Of a stretch of DNA of 64,000 nt, positions 33,710-44,109 are shown piece after piece; positions within the stretch are counted from its first letter, which is position 1; each line of letters begins with the position of its first letter. The stretch spans positions 79,390,315 to 79,454,314 of the forward strand of contig NC_053499.1 of assembly GCF_905171775.1 (NCBI RefSeq), given 5' to 3'. Origin of the DNA: Rana temporaria (lineage: Eukaryota > Chordata > Amphibia > Anura > Ranidae). The notes under the pieces were generated by a model, which saw only the letters and a program-made list of their open reading frames with translations, made no database searches and was not told the origin of the DNA. The position numbers and the translations under genes were made by a program.

Positions 33710-34816
33710 TCAGTCCATTGTGTCTTCTTGCTCCTGCGAATGCTCCACGAATCTACCACGCTTATGCAATTGTTGGATACCGTTGTCTTGGTTTTGCCGT
33801 GGCGAGTCATTGCGAGGGGAGTTTGATGCCGATCTTCTACGAGCTGCTGTCGACGCTGGTGAGCTGTCTATTATTTTAAAGTCACTCAGCGCTTGATGAA
33901 GTTGTTCTGGGGTTCTACATACGATCTTCGTTCCTTGGTAGGTAAAGCGCAGGGAGAAGGGGAAGCCCCACTGATACCTGATGTGGCGCTGTTGCAACTC
34001 CTGGAGGAGAGGTCTCATTGCTCTTCTCTTGTTGATCGTGAGTTGCGAGATATCTGCGAAGATTTGAAACTCATACCCCTGAAAGGTAAGCTTATTTTTC
34101 TCCCTGGTGTTTTGCAGGATCAACTCTTTCGTTTTATAAAAATGAAACTTTGCTATGATGTCTCTCGGGGGTCCATCAGGTTTCCTCAGGGTTAGTGCAC
34201 GGTGGACTCTATCCATTTCCAGCCTGTCAGCCGGAATGCCAGGCAATATTTCCTGACACAGCGCCAACATTGCTCCGTTCAGATCAATGACAGTTTCTGG
34301 TATACCTCTAAACCGTAAATTCGACCTCCTGGCTCGGTTTTCAAATTCCTCAAGCTTGTTCTGTAATGTCAAATTCTCTTCCTTAAGATTTTCAATTTCA
34401 GAGACGCAATCTTGAGTGAAATTCTCTATTTCGTCTACTTTAGACTCGAGCGCATCTGTGCGACATCCTAGCTCTCTGATTTCCTTTGTGAGTTTGGTTG
34501 TAATCTGGTCTGAGGTATTTTGCAGCGCCTTGTGGAGCATTTTTTCAAACTGTTTCATAAGGCTGTTAGGAACTACTGTGCCTTGATTAATTAGTGATGT
34601 GTCTTCCTGCTCTATTTCCTCCTCATCACTGTCAGAAGCTATGTTCCTTAGTGAAGCCATTCGTTTAGAGACTTTGGCTGATACTGTCTTTTTAATGCTC
34701 CCTGAGGCGAAAGCTTCTGAGGAGATTGGCGCCTTTTTTTGTGCTGCGCTCCTAGGATGCTGAGCGCCGCCTTTGTTAAGTGTTTTTCCCTTTCCTTTCG
34801 ATCCGTTCAGCACCAT
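33710..34816 (-). CDS. L1-B ORF1 protein (coiled coil + RRM-like)
   Basis: The frame is open from about 34930; the first in-frame ATG is at 34816 (MVLNGSKGKGK), giving 368 residues. A GTG at 34903 would lengthen it to 397, but no upstream ATG exists in frame. An acidic patch (DSDEEEIEQED) is followed by a long coiled coil (about residues 85-165: ALESKVDEIENF, LKEENLTLQNKLEEF). The RRM-like part has NLRFRGIPE, MDRVHRAL, PRDIIAKFHF, and the CTD motif IRYQWGFPFSL. A Ser/Arg-rich tail follows. It is an RNA-binding trimeric chaperone by family knowledge. It is homologous in layout to L1-A ORF1 but clearly divergent. Confidence 0.88.
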   Translation of the reverse strand: MVLNGSKGKGKTLNKGGAQHPRSAAQKKAPISSEAFASGSIKKTVSAKVSKRMASLRNIASDSDEEEIEQEDTSLINQGTVVPNSLMKQFEKMLHKALQNTSDQITTKLTKEIRELGCRTDALESKVDEIENFTQDCVSEIENLKEENLTLQNKLEEFENRARRSNLRFRGIPETVIDLNGAMLALCQEILPGIPADRLEMDRVHRALTLRKPDGPPRDIIAKFHFYKTKELILQNTREKNKLTFQGYEFQIFADISQLTINKRRAMRPLLQELQQRHIRYQWGFPFSLRFTYQGTKIVCRTPEQLHQALSDFKIIDSSPASTAARRRSASNSPRNDSPRQNQDNGIQQLHKRGRFVEHSQEQEDTMD

Positions 34817-35034
34817 TGTGGTATCGAAAGATTCCCGCACCCTTCCGACAGCCTTTCCAAATATTTTCGTCGCTGTCACCCGCTCTGTTTCTTCGTTATT
34901 CACGGGTCTCTTCCGATCACGGAGCGGAGCTCTAGTCAGGCATTACCGTCCCGCTAGGCGTCCGCGCATGCGCCTCAACCCCCCCCCCCTGCATCTTTCA
35001 ATATCTCTTTGTCACTACTGTGTACCCCCTCTCC

Positions 35035-35279
35035 ACAACTGCACCTCTGGACCCCTTTACATTACACAGCACCCTGCATCACTGGACCCCTTTACATTAC
35101 ACAGCACCCTGCACCTCTGGACCCCTTTACATTACACAACACCCTGCATCACTGGACCCCTTTACATTACACAGCACTCTGCACCTCTGGACCCCTTTAC
35201 ATTACACAGCACTCTGCACCCCTTTACATTACACAGCTCCCTGCATCACTGGACCCCTTTACATTACACAGCACCCTGC
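35035..35279. repeat. 35-bp minisatellite, left part
   Basis: The unit TGGACCCCTTTACATTACAC + AGCACCCTGCATCAC repeats with 1-2 base variants (CACCTC for CATCAC). It is broken at 35279 by the LTR element and continues at 39736. Confidence 0.92.
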
Positions 35280-35949
35280 TGTCAGGAAGGCTAGCAGATC
35301 AGTACTGTGTGACTGCACAGAGGAAACCAACAATGTGAGTAGTGAAGTAAAAAGGTGTTTATTTACATACATGTGGGGACAACCAGTGCACAATAAACAG
35401 CAAACAGTATATACAATCAAAGGGATATACCGTATTCATAAACAAAGCCAGGCAGAGGTCATACACGTGGGATGTCAGCAGATGGGTGAGGATGGGAACA
35501 GAACAGAGCAGGGAGCGGACGGATGGACGGGCTGCGGGGTAGGAATCCAAGGAAAACAGGAATCAGGGAGGATAAGTCCAGGCAGGGATCAGGATCAAGG
35601 ATCAGAACCAAGGATCAGAATCAGGGTCCAGAAAACAGGGTCAGGATACAGGCTCAGGTCCGGGAGGAAGAACAATACCAGGGCGAGGAGTGATTACACA
35701 CGCCAGGCATTTATAGAGGCGTGCTGATTGCATTTAGGTCACACCTGAACGCAGGAAGGGCTGTATGCTCCATACTGCCAAGAACCCCCCGCTGGTGGAC
35801 GCCAGTACTGCAGCCCAAGGATCATATAATACCACCAGGGGAGAGCTCCCCTGGCAGTCCAAGACTCCCGGGAGACACCTGGTGGTGGGCCACAGTACTG
35901 CACGCCAAATACCAGGCAGTATCACCAGCGGGGGAAACCTTCCCTGACA
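35280..35949 (-). repeat. 3' LTR of the 35.3-39.7 kb element
   Basis: Direct repeat of 39065-39735, with TGTCAGGAAGGCTAGC at one end and CCTTCCCTGACA at the other. It contains a CAGGATCA/GATCAGAA-type minor repeat near 35580-35660. Confidence 0.92.
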
Positions 35950-38460
35950 GTACCCCCCTCAAAGGAGCAGCCTCTGGATGCTCCAACTAGCTGTTGCTGG
36001 GGAAAGTCCATGGTGTCAAGCCGGGCAGCGGATAAAGTCACATCAGTTTGGGCCGGAGGAAGGTCCATGACTTTAAACCGGTCAAAGTGCAGCTCGAGCT
36101 GGGCAGCGGGTACAGACATCTCAGGCTGGGCAAAAAGTACATCAAGCTGGGTAGCAGACACATCAAGCTGGGAAGCAGACAGGGGCAAATCAAGCTGGGC
36201 AGCAGACTCCAGGTCATCGGGCTGGGCAGCAGGCTCCGGGTCATTGAGCTGGGCAGCAGACAGAGGCCCTGGGTCATCGAGCTGGGCAGCAGACAGAGGC
36301 TCCGGGTCGTCGGGCTGGGCAGCAGGCTCCGGGTCATCGAGCTGGGCAGCATACAGAGGCTCCGGGTCATCGGGCTGGGCAGCAGGCTCCGGGTCATCGA
36401 GCTGGGCAGCAGGCACCGGGTCATCGAGCTGGGCAGCAGGCACCGGGTCATCGAGCTGGGCAGCAGACAGAGGCTCCGGGTCGTGGGGCTGGGCAGCAGG
36501 CTCCGGGTCGTCGAGCTGAGCAGCAGGCTCCGGGTAATCAAGCTGGGCAGCAGGCTCCGGGTCATCGAGCTGGGCAGCAGGCTCCGGGTCGTCGGGATGG
36601 GCAGCAGTCGGAGGCTCCGGGTCATCGGGCTGGGCAGCAGGCTCCAGGTCATCGAGCTGGGCAGCAGGCACCAGGTCATCGAGCTGGGCAGCAGGCACCG
36701 GGTCATCGAGCTGGGCAGGAGACAGAGGCTCCGGGTCGTCGGGCTGGGCAGCAGGCTCCGGGTCGTCGAGCTGGGCAGCAGGCTCCGGGTCGTCGAGCTG
36801 GGCAGTGGACAGAAGCTCAAGAAGTTGGGCGGTTGGCACTGCAACATCAGGTGGGGTAACTGGCACCGAAACGTCAGGCGGGGTAACTGGCACTGAAATG
36901 TCAGGTGGGGTAACTGGCATGTCAGGCTGGGCAACTGGAACAGGCTGGGCAACTGGAACAGGCTGGGCAACTGGCACAACAGGCTGGACTGCTGGCACTG
37001 GAACAACAGGCTGGACAACTGGCACTGGAACAACAGGCTGGGCGGCTGGCACTGGAACAACAGGCTGGGCGGCTGGCACTGGAACAACAGGCTGGGCGGC
37101 TGGCACTGGAACAACAGGCTGGGCGGCTGGCACTGGAACAAGCTGGGCGGCTGTCACTGGAACAAGCTGGGCAGTTGGCACAACAGGCTGGGTAACTGGC
37201 ACTGGAACAGGCCGAGCAGCTGGAACAACAGGCTGGGTAACTGGCACGGAAACAACAGGCTGGGCAACTGGCACTGGAACAGGCTGGGCCTCTGGCACTG
37301 GAACAGGCTGAACAGATGGCACTGGAACAGGCTGAACAGATGTCACTGGAACAGGCTGGGCAGGTGGCACTGGAACAGGCTGGGCAGGTGGCACTGGAAC
37401 AGGCTGGGCAGGTGGCACTGGAACAGGCTGGGCAGGTGGCACTGGAACAGGCTGGGCAGGTGGCACTGGAACAGGCTGAACAGGTGGCACTGGAACAGGC
37501 TGAACAGGTGGCACTGGAACAGGCTGGGCAACTGGCACTGGAACAGGCTGGGCCGCTGGCACTGAACAGGCTGAACAGATGGCACTGGAACAGGCTGAAC
37601 AGATGGCACTGGAACAGGCTGAACAGATGGCACTGGAACAGGCTGGGCAGGTGGCACTGAAACAGGCTGAACAGATGGCACTGGAACAGGCTGAACAGAT
37701 GGCACTGGAACAGGCTGGGCAGGTGGCACTGGAACAGACTGGGCAGGTGGCACTGGAACAGGCTGAACAGGTGGCACTGGAACAGGCTGAACAGGTGACA
37801 CTGGAACAGGCTGGGCAGATGGCGCTGGAACAGGCTGGGCAGATGGCGCTGGAACAGGCTGGGCAGATGGCACTGGAACAGGCTGGGCAGATGGCACTGG
37901 AACAGGCTGAACAGATGGCACTGGAACAGGCTGAACAGATGGCACTGGAACAGGCTGAACAGATGGCACTGGAATGGACTGGACCGCTGGCACAACAGGC
38001 TGGGCAGTTGGCACTGGACCAACAGGCTGGGCAGTTGGCACTGGAACGGACTGGACCGCTGGCACTGGAACAACAGGCTGAGCAGTTGGCACTGGAACAA
38101 CAGGCTGGGCAGTTGGCACTGGAACAACAGGCTGGGCAGTTGGCACTGGAACAACAGGCTGGGCAGTTGGCACTGGAACAACAGGCTGGGCAGTTGGCAC
38201 TGGAACAACAGGCTGGGCAGTAGGCACAATGGTGTGGGTCGGGAAGTACTTCCGCTTTTTTTTAGATTTAGATTTAGTCACTGCAGGCTTGTTAACCTGA
38301 GGGATGTATGAAAGGGATGGAATTACGTAGGACGAAGGGTTGCAATGTGGCAAGGACACAGGAACAGTGACTGGAGGAGGGTTTTGTGGAGTTGTTACAG
38401 GTGGATTATAGGCAGGGTAGGTACAATTAGTAGAAACTGGGATAGTAATATTTGGTAGGA
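35922..38460 (-). pseudogene. Repeat-array region of the LTR element ORF (Gln-Pro-Val and Leu-Asp-Asp-Pro repeats)
   Basis: After the N-terminal domain the coding strand runs through a Pro/Thr-rich linker and a basic patch (KSKSKKKRKYF near 38250). It then enters about 1 kb of 24- or 27-bp units encoding QPVPVPPA, QPVPVPSV or QPVVPVPTA (about 38225-36880). About 0.7 kb of 27-30-bp units encoding AAQLDDPEP follow (about 36830-36110). A unique tail ends EGFPRW just inside the 3' LTR. Two frame breaks are seen: near 38455, at the end of the N-terminal ORF, and near 37564, where one unit lacks a single base. The plus-strand ORFs here are shadows of the array. The product resembles a disordered linker; its function is unknown. 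Confidence 0.75.
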
Positions 38461-38990
38461 TGCGGAATTATCTGGACTGGGGTTGCCATTGGTGATGGAC
38501 AGATGGATCCTTGGGAAGGCAGGTGATTAATGGCAGGGCTGGAATGTAGTGGTTTGGCTGGAATAAGGAGGTCTGACCATGCCTGCAGCACAGGTTGAAC
38601 AAAAGCAGGTTCACACACACCTTGTCTAATCAGAGACTGCACAGAACTAATACACTCAGATAACTTTTGCTGGGGACAAGAAGAATAATGCTCATCAAAA
38701 GACGCCGGATCATCCTCTAATAACCACACCAGGGATTCAACTTGGTCATGACTGAAGGGGGGAGAGAAATCGTCACTACCGTCAGGAATAAATGACAGGG
38801 CTGGCTTTACACACAACCGAATTAATGCCTGAACATCATCGAAAGTCATGTAACCCTGATCCACCCAGGAATGAACTGATCGGATAGTTTCCATCAGCTG
38901 GTCACTAGTCCACCCCTCCAAAACCTGGCGACAATACCCCTCATCCTCTTCTGCCAGCAGAGAAAAGTAAAGGATTTCATTGTAATCCAT
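38427..38990 (-). CDS. N-terminal gag-like domain of the LTR element, no recognised family
   Basis: ATG at 38990, 75 bp inside the 5' LTR boundary; 187 residues, acidic and helical. I do not recognise the family. Two halves look internally duplicated: QLMETIRSVHSWVDQGYM...DDVQALI and KLSECISSVQSLIRQGVC...AFVQPVL. This suggests tandem helical modules that could assemble like a capsid, although that is inference. The reading frame shifts near the end into the proline-rich segment (PNITIPVST), either by a one-base lesion or by a frameshift used in expression. No zinc knuckle is seen. Confidence 0.7.
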   Translation of the reverse strand: MDYNEILYFSLLAEEDEGYCRQVLEGWTSDQLMETIRSVHSWVDQGYMTFDDVQALIRLCVKPALSFIPDGSDDFSPPFSHDQVESLVWLLEDDPASFDEHYSSCPQQKLSECISSVQSLIRQGVCEPAFVQPVLQAWSDLLIPAKPLHSSPAINHLPSQGSICPSPMATPVQIIPHPTKYYYPSFY

Positions 38991-39064
38991 GTTTAGAGCA
39001 ACTCACTACACCAGGATGGTTCCTCAATGCAATCACGTCTGATCAAGGGATGGCCCTGGTATAC

Positions 39065-39735
39065 TGTCAGGAAGGCTAGCAGATCAGTACTGTGTGACTG
39101 CACAGAGGAAACCAACAATGTGAGTAGTGAAGTAAAAAGGTGTTTATTTACAAACATGTGGGGACAACCAGTGCACAATAAACAGCAAACAGTATATACA
39201 ATCAAAGGGAGATACCGTATTCATAAACAAAGTCAGGCCGAGGTCATACACGTGGGATGTCAGCAGATGGGTGAGGATGGGAACAGAACAGAGCAGGGAG
39301 CGGACGGATGGACGGGCTGCGGGGTAGGAATCCAAGGAAAACTGGAATCAGGGAGGATAAGTCCAGGCAGGGATCAGGATCAAGGATCAGAACCAAGGAT
39401 CAGAATCAGGGTCCAGAAAACAGGGTCAGGATACAGGCTCAGGTCCGGGAGGAAGAACGATACCAGGGCGAGGAGTGATTACACATGCCGGGTATTTATA
39501 GAGGCGTGCTGATTGCATTCAGGTCACACCTGAACGCAGGAAGGGCTGTATGCTCCATACTGCCAAGAACCCCCCCGCTGGTGGACGCCAGTAATGCAGC
39601 CCAAGGATCATATAATACCACCAGGGGAAAGCTCCCCTGGCAGTCCAAGACTGCCGGGAGACACCTGGTGGTGGGCCACAGTACTGCACGCCAAATACCA
39701 GGCAGTATCACCAGCGGGGGAAACCTTCCCTGACA
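39065..39735 (-). repeat. 5' LTR of the 35.3-39.7 kb element
   Basis: Near-identical copy of 35280-35949. On the minus strand transcription would start in this LTR and run into the gag-like ORF. Confidence 0.92.
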
Positions 39736-40128
39736 CCTGCATCACTGGACCCCTTTACATTACACAGCACCCTGCATCACTGGACCCCTTTACATTACAC
39801 AGCACCCTGCACCTCTTTACATTACATAGCACCCTGCATCACTGGACCCCTTTACATTACACAGCACCCTGCACCCCTTTACATTACACAGCACCCTGCA
39901 TCACTGGACCCCTTTACATTACACAGCACCCTGCATCACTGGACCCCTTTACATTACACAGCACCCTGCATCACTGGACCCCTTTACATTACACAGCACC
40001 CTGCACCTCTTTACATTACATAGCACCCTGCATCACTGGACCCCTTTACATTACACAGCACCCTGCATCACTGGACCCCTTTACATTACACAGCACCCTG
40101 CATCACTGGACCCCTTTACATTACACAG
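39736..40128. repeat. 35-bp minisatellite, right part
   Basis: Continues the array split at 35279 with at least ten units, including shortened ones lacking the TGGACCC block (near 39810, 39870 and 40005). Confidence 0.92.
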
Positions 40129-40690
40129 CCCCAAACGCCTGTGTGTTACACAGACTCCCCCTACAGTTAAGACCCCCCTACAATACAGACCCCCCCACAG
40201 TGCAGACCTCCCTACATTGCAGAACCCCCCTACAGTACAGAACCCCCCTACAACACAGACCCCCCCACAGGGCATACCCCGTACAATACAGACCCCCCTA
40301 TAGTGCAGAACCCCCCCCTTACAGTACACTACAGACCCCCCCTACAATACAGACACCCCACTCCAGACCCATAATGTACCTCGGGCCTCGGCTCAGAAGA
40401 TCAGCGTGGGACATTGCACAGTCAGTGACAGCACGTGCTACACGGAGGAAGGGGAGGCGGCGCTGGCGACTTCACTCAGTTTGGCTGACAGCCGAGACAG
40501 ATCAGAGCCGCGGTGCGGCCACGAGAGAAGGGGATCATTCTTTGCGGGTCCCAGGTGATCCAACGGGTGTCACTTGGGTGTACAGCGAACCCCCCCCCAT
40601 TTGCAAAGCCATTAAAATACTCTGACTATTTGTACTGTGTTCTCACCTGACGCTGCTTAAATCTACCCCCTTCAGTCGCGGAGGGGGGGC
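40129..40690. repeat. Degenerate C-rich tandem repeats and flank
   Basis: Irregular units of CCCCCCTACAATACAGAC type run to about 40370. They are followed by GC-richer unique sequence with no convincing gene. Confidence 0.6.
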
Positions 40691-40779
40691 AAGCCTGACA
40701 CCCCCCAGAGTGTGTGGTACCCTCTACTTAGTATGCCACTGACCTGAGGGCAGGAGTCACATGGGCTAGTACAGAAAAG

Positions 40780-40831
40780 CCGGTAGAGGAAGTAAGTTGT
40801 GGAACTTGTGGATACAACTTCCTCTACCGGC
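40780..40831. repeat. Long perfect-stem hairpin
   Basis: AGCCGGTAGAGGAAGT at 40780 pairs with ACTTCCTCTACCGGCT ending near 40831, through a short loop. The stem has about 19 bp with a 3-base bulge. The role is unknown. 40997-41890 downstream holds no recognised gene; a (GAT)n-like run lies near 41722-41740. Confidence 0.75.
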
Positions 40832-42319
40832 TATTGTGTTACCTGTCAAGTCGGAGCAGAGAGGGCTGCCATAGGTTCCGGAACAGTGTTCTGCTGCGTT
40901 CCAGCAGAAAAAAAGCCCTGCTCTTCAACACCTTCTCGATTCCAGGGGGGCAATGCCCCCCCCTTGCCCTATGGAGTGGATGCCCATGTTTGCAATGTCA
41001 GTACATCTAGGCCAAGTAATTGTGTCTGGAAAGAAAATAATCTTCACAATATATACGTGGAGACTCAAGGACTTGCAAGGACTGATTATCACAAAGTGAA
41101 AACCATTGGGTCGAATGAAGTGCTTCTGAGCTCAAGCTGAAGAAAGAAGCACTTACATTAATAAAGCACTCTTTTTGTCTTTCTTGTGTTTGATATCTCA
41201 CATTTTGTGAGTGATTTCTCTTCGAAGAGAGATATAAATTGCCCTATTCCATTTGTAACCTGTACATTCATAACTAATTTATTTCCACAATCTATTGAAG
41301 CACAAATGGGCTTATTAGCCAAAGTGACCCTAGAGAGATTATTGGATTACAGGCAAACTCTGAATGGGTGCTTCAAAACATTGCATTAAGAAATGTTCAA
41401 AATATAAATCCACACTCATGACTGCATGGAATTTCCAGCAAAAAAAATGATGGCATTTTAAAATAAGATGATTTCCTTTGCAGACCTACTATAAATCGTC
41501 TCTCTCATAATGGTATTTCTTTTCTCTGGGGCTTATTATGATAGTTTCAGCATTAGCATGCTTTATTGTATAGATGGCCTTTTCTCTTCAAATGTTGGTT
41601 CACAAATCAACAGCTGTCACTGGTTGACTGATTCATACATTCACTGCTGAGATGAAAATTTTCTGCCTATAATGACATTCAGTGAATGCACAGGTAGCTT
41701 GTTCTTAGGGTAACTTGCTGAGATGACGATGATGATGATCTTATGTTAACATTTTGCATAAATTATACAAACCTATCACTTTATTTTCTTTTTTACATGA
41801 CTGAAATTCAGCCAAAATTTATCATTGCATACATGACAAATTGTTGGGGTGGACTACATGGTGCAGAGATACCTGTAATTAACTTGAGAAATTAACCACT
41901 TTACCCCCGGACCATTTGTCAGCCTAAAGACCAGAGGTGTTTTTACAATTTGGCACTGTGCTACTTTAACTGGTAATTGCGCGGTCATACAATGTTATAC
42001 CCAAACAAAATTTGCGTCCTTTTTTCCCACAAATAGAGCTTTCTTTTGATGGTATTTGATTGCCTCTGCGATTTTAAATTTTTGCTCTATAAACGGAAAA
42101 AGACCAAAAATTTGGGAAAAAAAAACTATATTTTCTACTTTTTGTTATAAGAAAAATCAAAAAACTAAATGTTAGTCATACATTTAGGCCAAAATGTATT
42201 CAGCCACATGTTTTTAGTAAAAAGATTGTCAATAAGCGTATTCTTATTGGTTTGCGCAAAAGTTATAGCGTCTACAAACTAGGGTACATTTTTTGGAATT
42301 TACACAGCTTTTAGTTTAA

Positions 42320-42735
42320 GGCCCCGTACACACGAGAGGATCTATACGCTGGAATTTATCCGCGGATGGGATAGATCCGCTGGTGTGTACGATCCAGCGG
42401 ATATTTATCCGCGGATATTTTTCCGGGCGATGGATTTAGCATGCTAAGAAATCTATCCGCTGGAATCCAGTCCAGCGGATTGATCCGCTGGTCTGTACAG
42501 ACTCAGCGGATAAATCCGTCCGATTCCCTCCCTCGCATGCGTCGTAATGATTCGACGCATGCGTGGAAGTCCTTATATTTCAGCGTCACGCACGTTGCCG
42601 CGTCATCATCGCGGCGACGGCGCGACACGTCACCGCGGAGGGAATTCCGTGTGGATTTTGATCTGATGGTTAGTACAACCAGCAGATCAAAATCCGCCAG
42701 AGGATTTATCCGCAGAAACAGTCTGTGTACTAGGC
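42320..42735. mobile_element. MITE with end GGCCCCGTACACACG
   Basis: Starts GGCCCCGTACACACGAG and ends GTCTGTGTACTAGGC. The interior is packed with inverted AGCGGAT / ATCCGCT motifs. It is the same family as 44261-44731. It is inserted in the repeat adjoining the piggyBac end. Confidence 0.65.
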
Positions 42736-42779
42736 ATCAGACTGCCTATCTCATTTCTTGAGGTGCTAAGATGGCAGGG

Positions 42780-43990
42780 CAGTGCAAAACCCCCCAAAAT
42801 TACCCCATTTTGGAAAGTAGACACCCCAAGGAATTTGCTGAGGGGCATGTTGAGCCCACTGAATATTTTTGTAAGTGATTGAATAATGACAAGAAAAAGA
42901 AATTACAAAAAGTTGTAACTAAATGATATATTGCTCACACATGCCATGGTTATATGTGGAATTACACCACAAAATACATTCTGCTGCTTCTCCTGAGTAC
43001 AGGGATACCACATGTGTGGGACTTTTTGGGAGCCTAGCCGTGTACGGGGCCCCGAAAACCAAGCACCGCCTTCAAGATTTCTAAGGGCGCAAATTTTTGA
43101 TTTCACTCCTCACTACCTATGACAGTTTTGAAGGCCATAAAATGCCCAAATAGCACAAACCCCCCCCCCCCAAATGACCCCATTTTGGAAAGTAGACACC
43201 CCAAGCTATTTGCTGAGATGCATGTCGAGTCCATCGAATATTTTATATTTTGCCACAAGTTGCGGGAATATGACAATTATTTTTTTTGTTGCACAAAGTT
43301 GTCACTAAATTTGCTCACACATGCCATGGGCATATGTGGAATTACACCCCAAAATACATTCTGCTCCTTCTCCTGAGTACAGGGATATCACATGTGTGGG
43401 ACTTTTTGGGAGCCTAGATGCGTACGGGACCCCGAAAACCAAGCACCGCCTTCAAGATTTCTAAGGGCATACATTTTTTATTTCACTCCTCACTACCTAT
43501 CACTACCTATCACAGTTTTGAAGGCCATAAAATGCCAAGATGGCACAAACCCCCCCCCCCCCCAAATGACCCCATTTTGAAAAGTAGACACCCCAAGCTA
43601 TTTTCTGAGAGGCATATTGAGTCCATGGAATATTTAATATTTTGCCACCAGTTGCTGGAATATGACAAACTTTTTTTTTGTTGTTGCACGAAGTTGTCAC
43701 TAAATGATATATTGCTCACACATGCCATGGTTATATGTGGAATTGCACCCCAAAATACATTCTGATGCTTCTCCTGAGTACAGGGATATCACATGTGTGA
43801 GACTTTTTGGGAGCCTAGCCGCATACGGGACCCCGAAAACCAAGCACCGCCTTCAGGCTTTCTAAGGGTGTAAATTTTTGATTTCACTCCTCACTGCCTA
43901 TCACAGTTTCGGAGGCCATGGAATGCCCAGATGGCACAAAACCCCACCAAATTACCCCATTTTGGAAATTAGACACCCCAAGCTATTTGC
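42780..43990 (+). repeat. Tandem array, about 380-bp units
   Basis: The segment CCCCATTTTGGAAAGTAGAC begins units at about 42804, 43180, 43570 and 43955. Each unit also contains CACACATGCCATGG and CCCGAAAACCAAGCACCGCC. Subterminal arrays of this kind lie next to piggyBac transposases in amphibian genomes; that link is inference from family knowledge. Confidence 0.8.
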
Positions 43991-44109
43991 TGAGAGGCAT
44001 GGTGAGTATTTTACAGCACTCATTTATTTTTGAAAATGAAGAAAGACATTTTTTTCTTTTTTTTTTCTTTTTTCAATTTTCAAATCTTTGTGACAAAAAG
44101 CAAGATCTG

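Larger units (their letters stand above)
28302..34984 (-). mobile_element. Full-length L1-like LINE (L1-B) with both ORFs open
   Basis: The minus-strand element of about 6.68 kb is flanked by a 15-bp duplication CCCCCTGCATCTTTC at 28287-28301 and 34985-34999 (edges uncertain by a few bases in the C-run). The 3' end carries AATAAAGATATTTTGAC near 28305-28325 without a poly(A) tail. The 3' UTR (28302-28961) holds long A and G runs (28805-28900 on the plus strand). ORF2 is 28962-32750 and ORF1 is 33710-34816. A 950-bp spacer (32760-33709) without a gene separates them. The 5' UTR is short. No frameshift or stop was seen in either ORF, unlike L1-A. Confidence 0.88.
35280..39735 (-). mobile_element. 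Non-autonomous LTR retrotransposon with a repeat-rich ORF, inserted in the minisatellite
   Basis: The LTRs are 35280-35949 (3') and 39065-39735 (5'), both TGTCAGG...CCTGACA, about 670 bp, with roughly a dozen differences by eye. The 5-bp duplication CCTGC lies at 35275-35279 and 39736-39740. The coding strand and a G-rich polypurine tract (GAGGGGGG next to the 3' LTR, 35952-35963) both indicate the minus strand. No TGG-initiated PBS is seen after the 5' LTR, so priming is unclear. The interior has no protease, reverse transcriptase or integrase. It must depend on an unidentified partner. Confidence 0.9.
28150..40988. mobile_element. hAT-like non-autonomous element, now a host for two nested retroelements
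   Basis: Left end CATGGGCATCCGCTG (28150); right end AGTGGATGCCCATG (40975-40988). The inverted ends both lead into G-runs. A perfect 8-bp duplication TTTGCAAT lies at 28142-28149 and 40989-40996. After removing L1-B (28302-34984) and the LTR element (35280-39735), about 1.7 kb remains, mostly minisatellite and C-rich repeats with no transposase. The outer ends are 12.8 kb apart, so the link rests on the matching TIR and TSD. Confidence 0.65.

Noticed and set aside
36010..38223. Long plus-strand ORFs rich in Gly-Ser-Trp or Leu-Glu-Gln-Ala repeats, and minus-strand Cys/Ser/Leu-rich ORFs in other frames
   Set aside because: They are shadow frames of the same tandem array. LTR orientation, polypurine tract and the gag-like ORF place the coding frame on the minus strand.
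42780..43990. CRISPR-like regular repeats
   Set aside because: Units are about 380 bp, contiguous without spacers, and the context is eukaryotic transposons.
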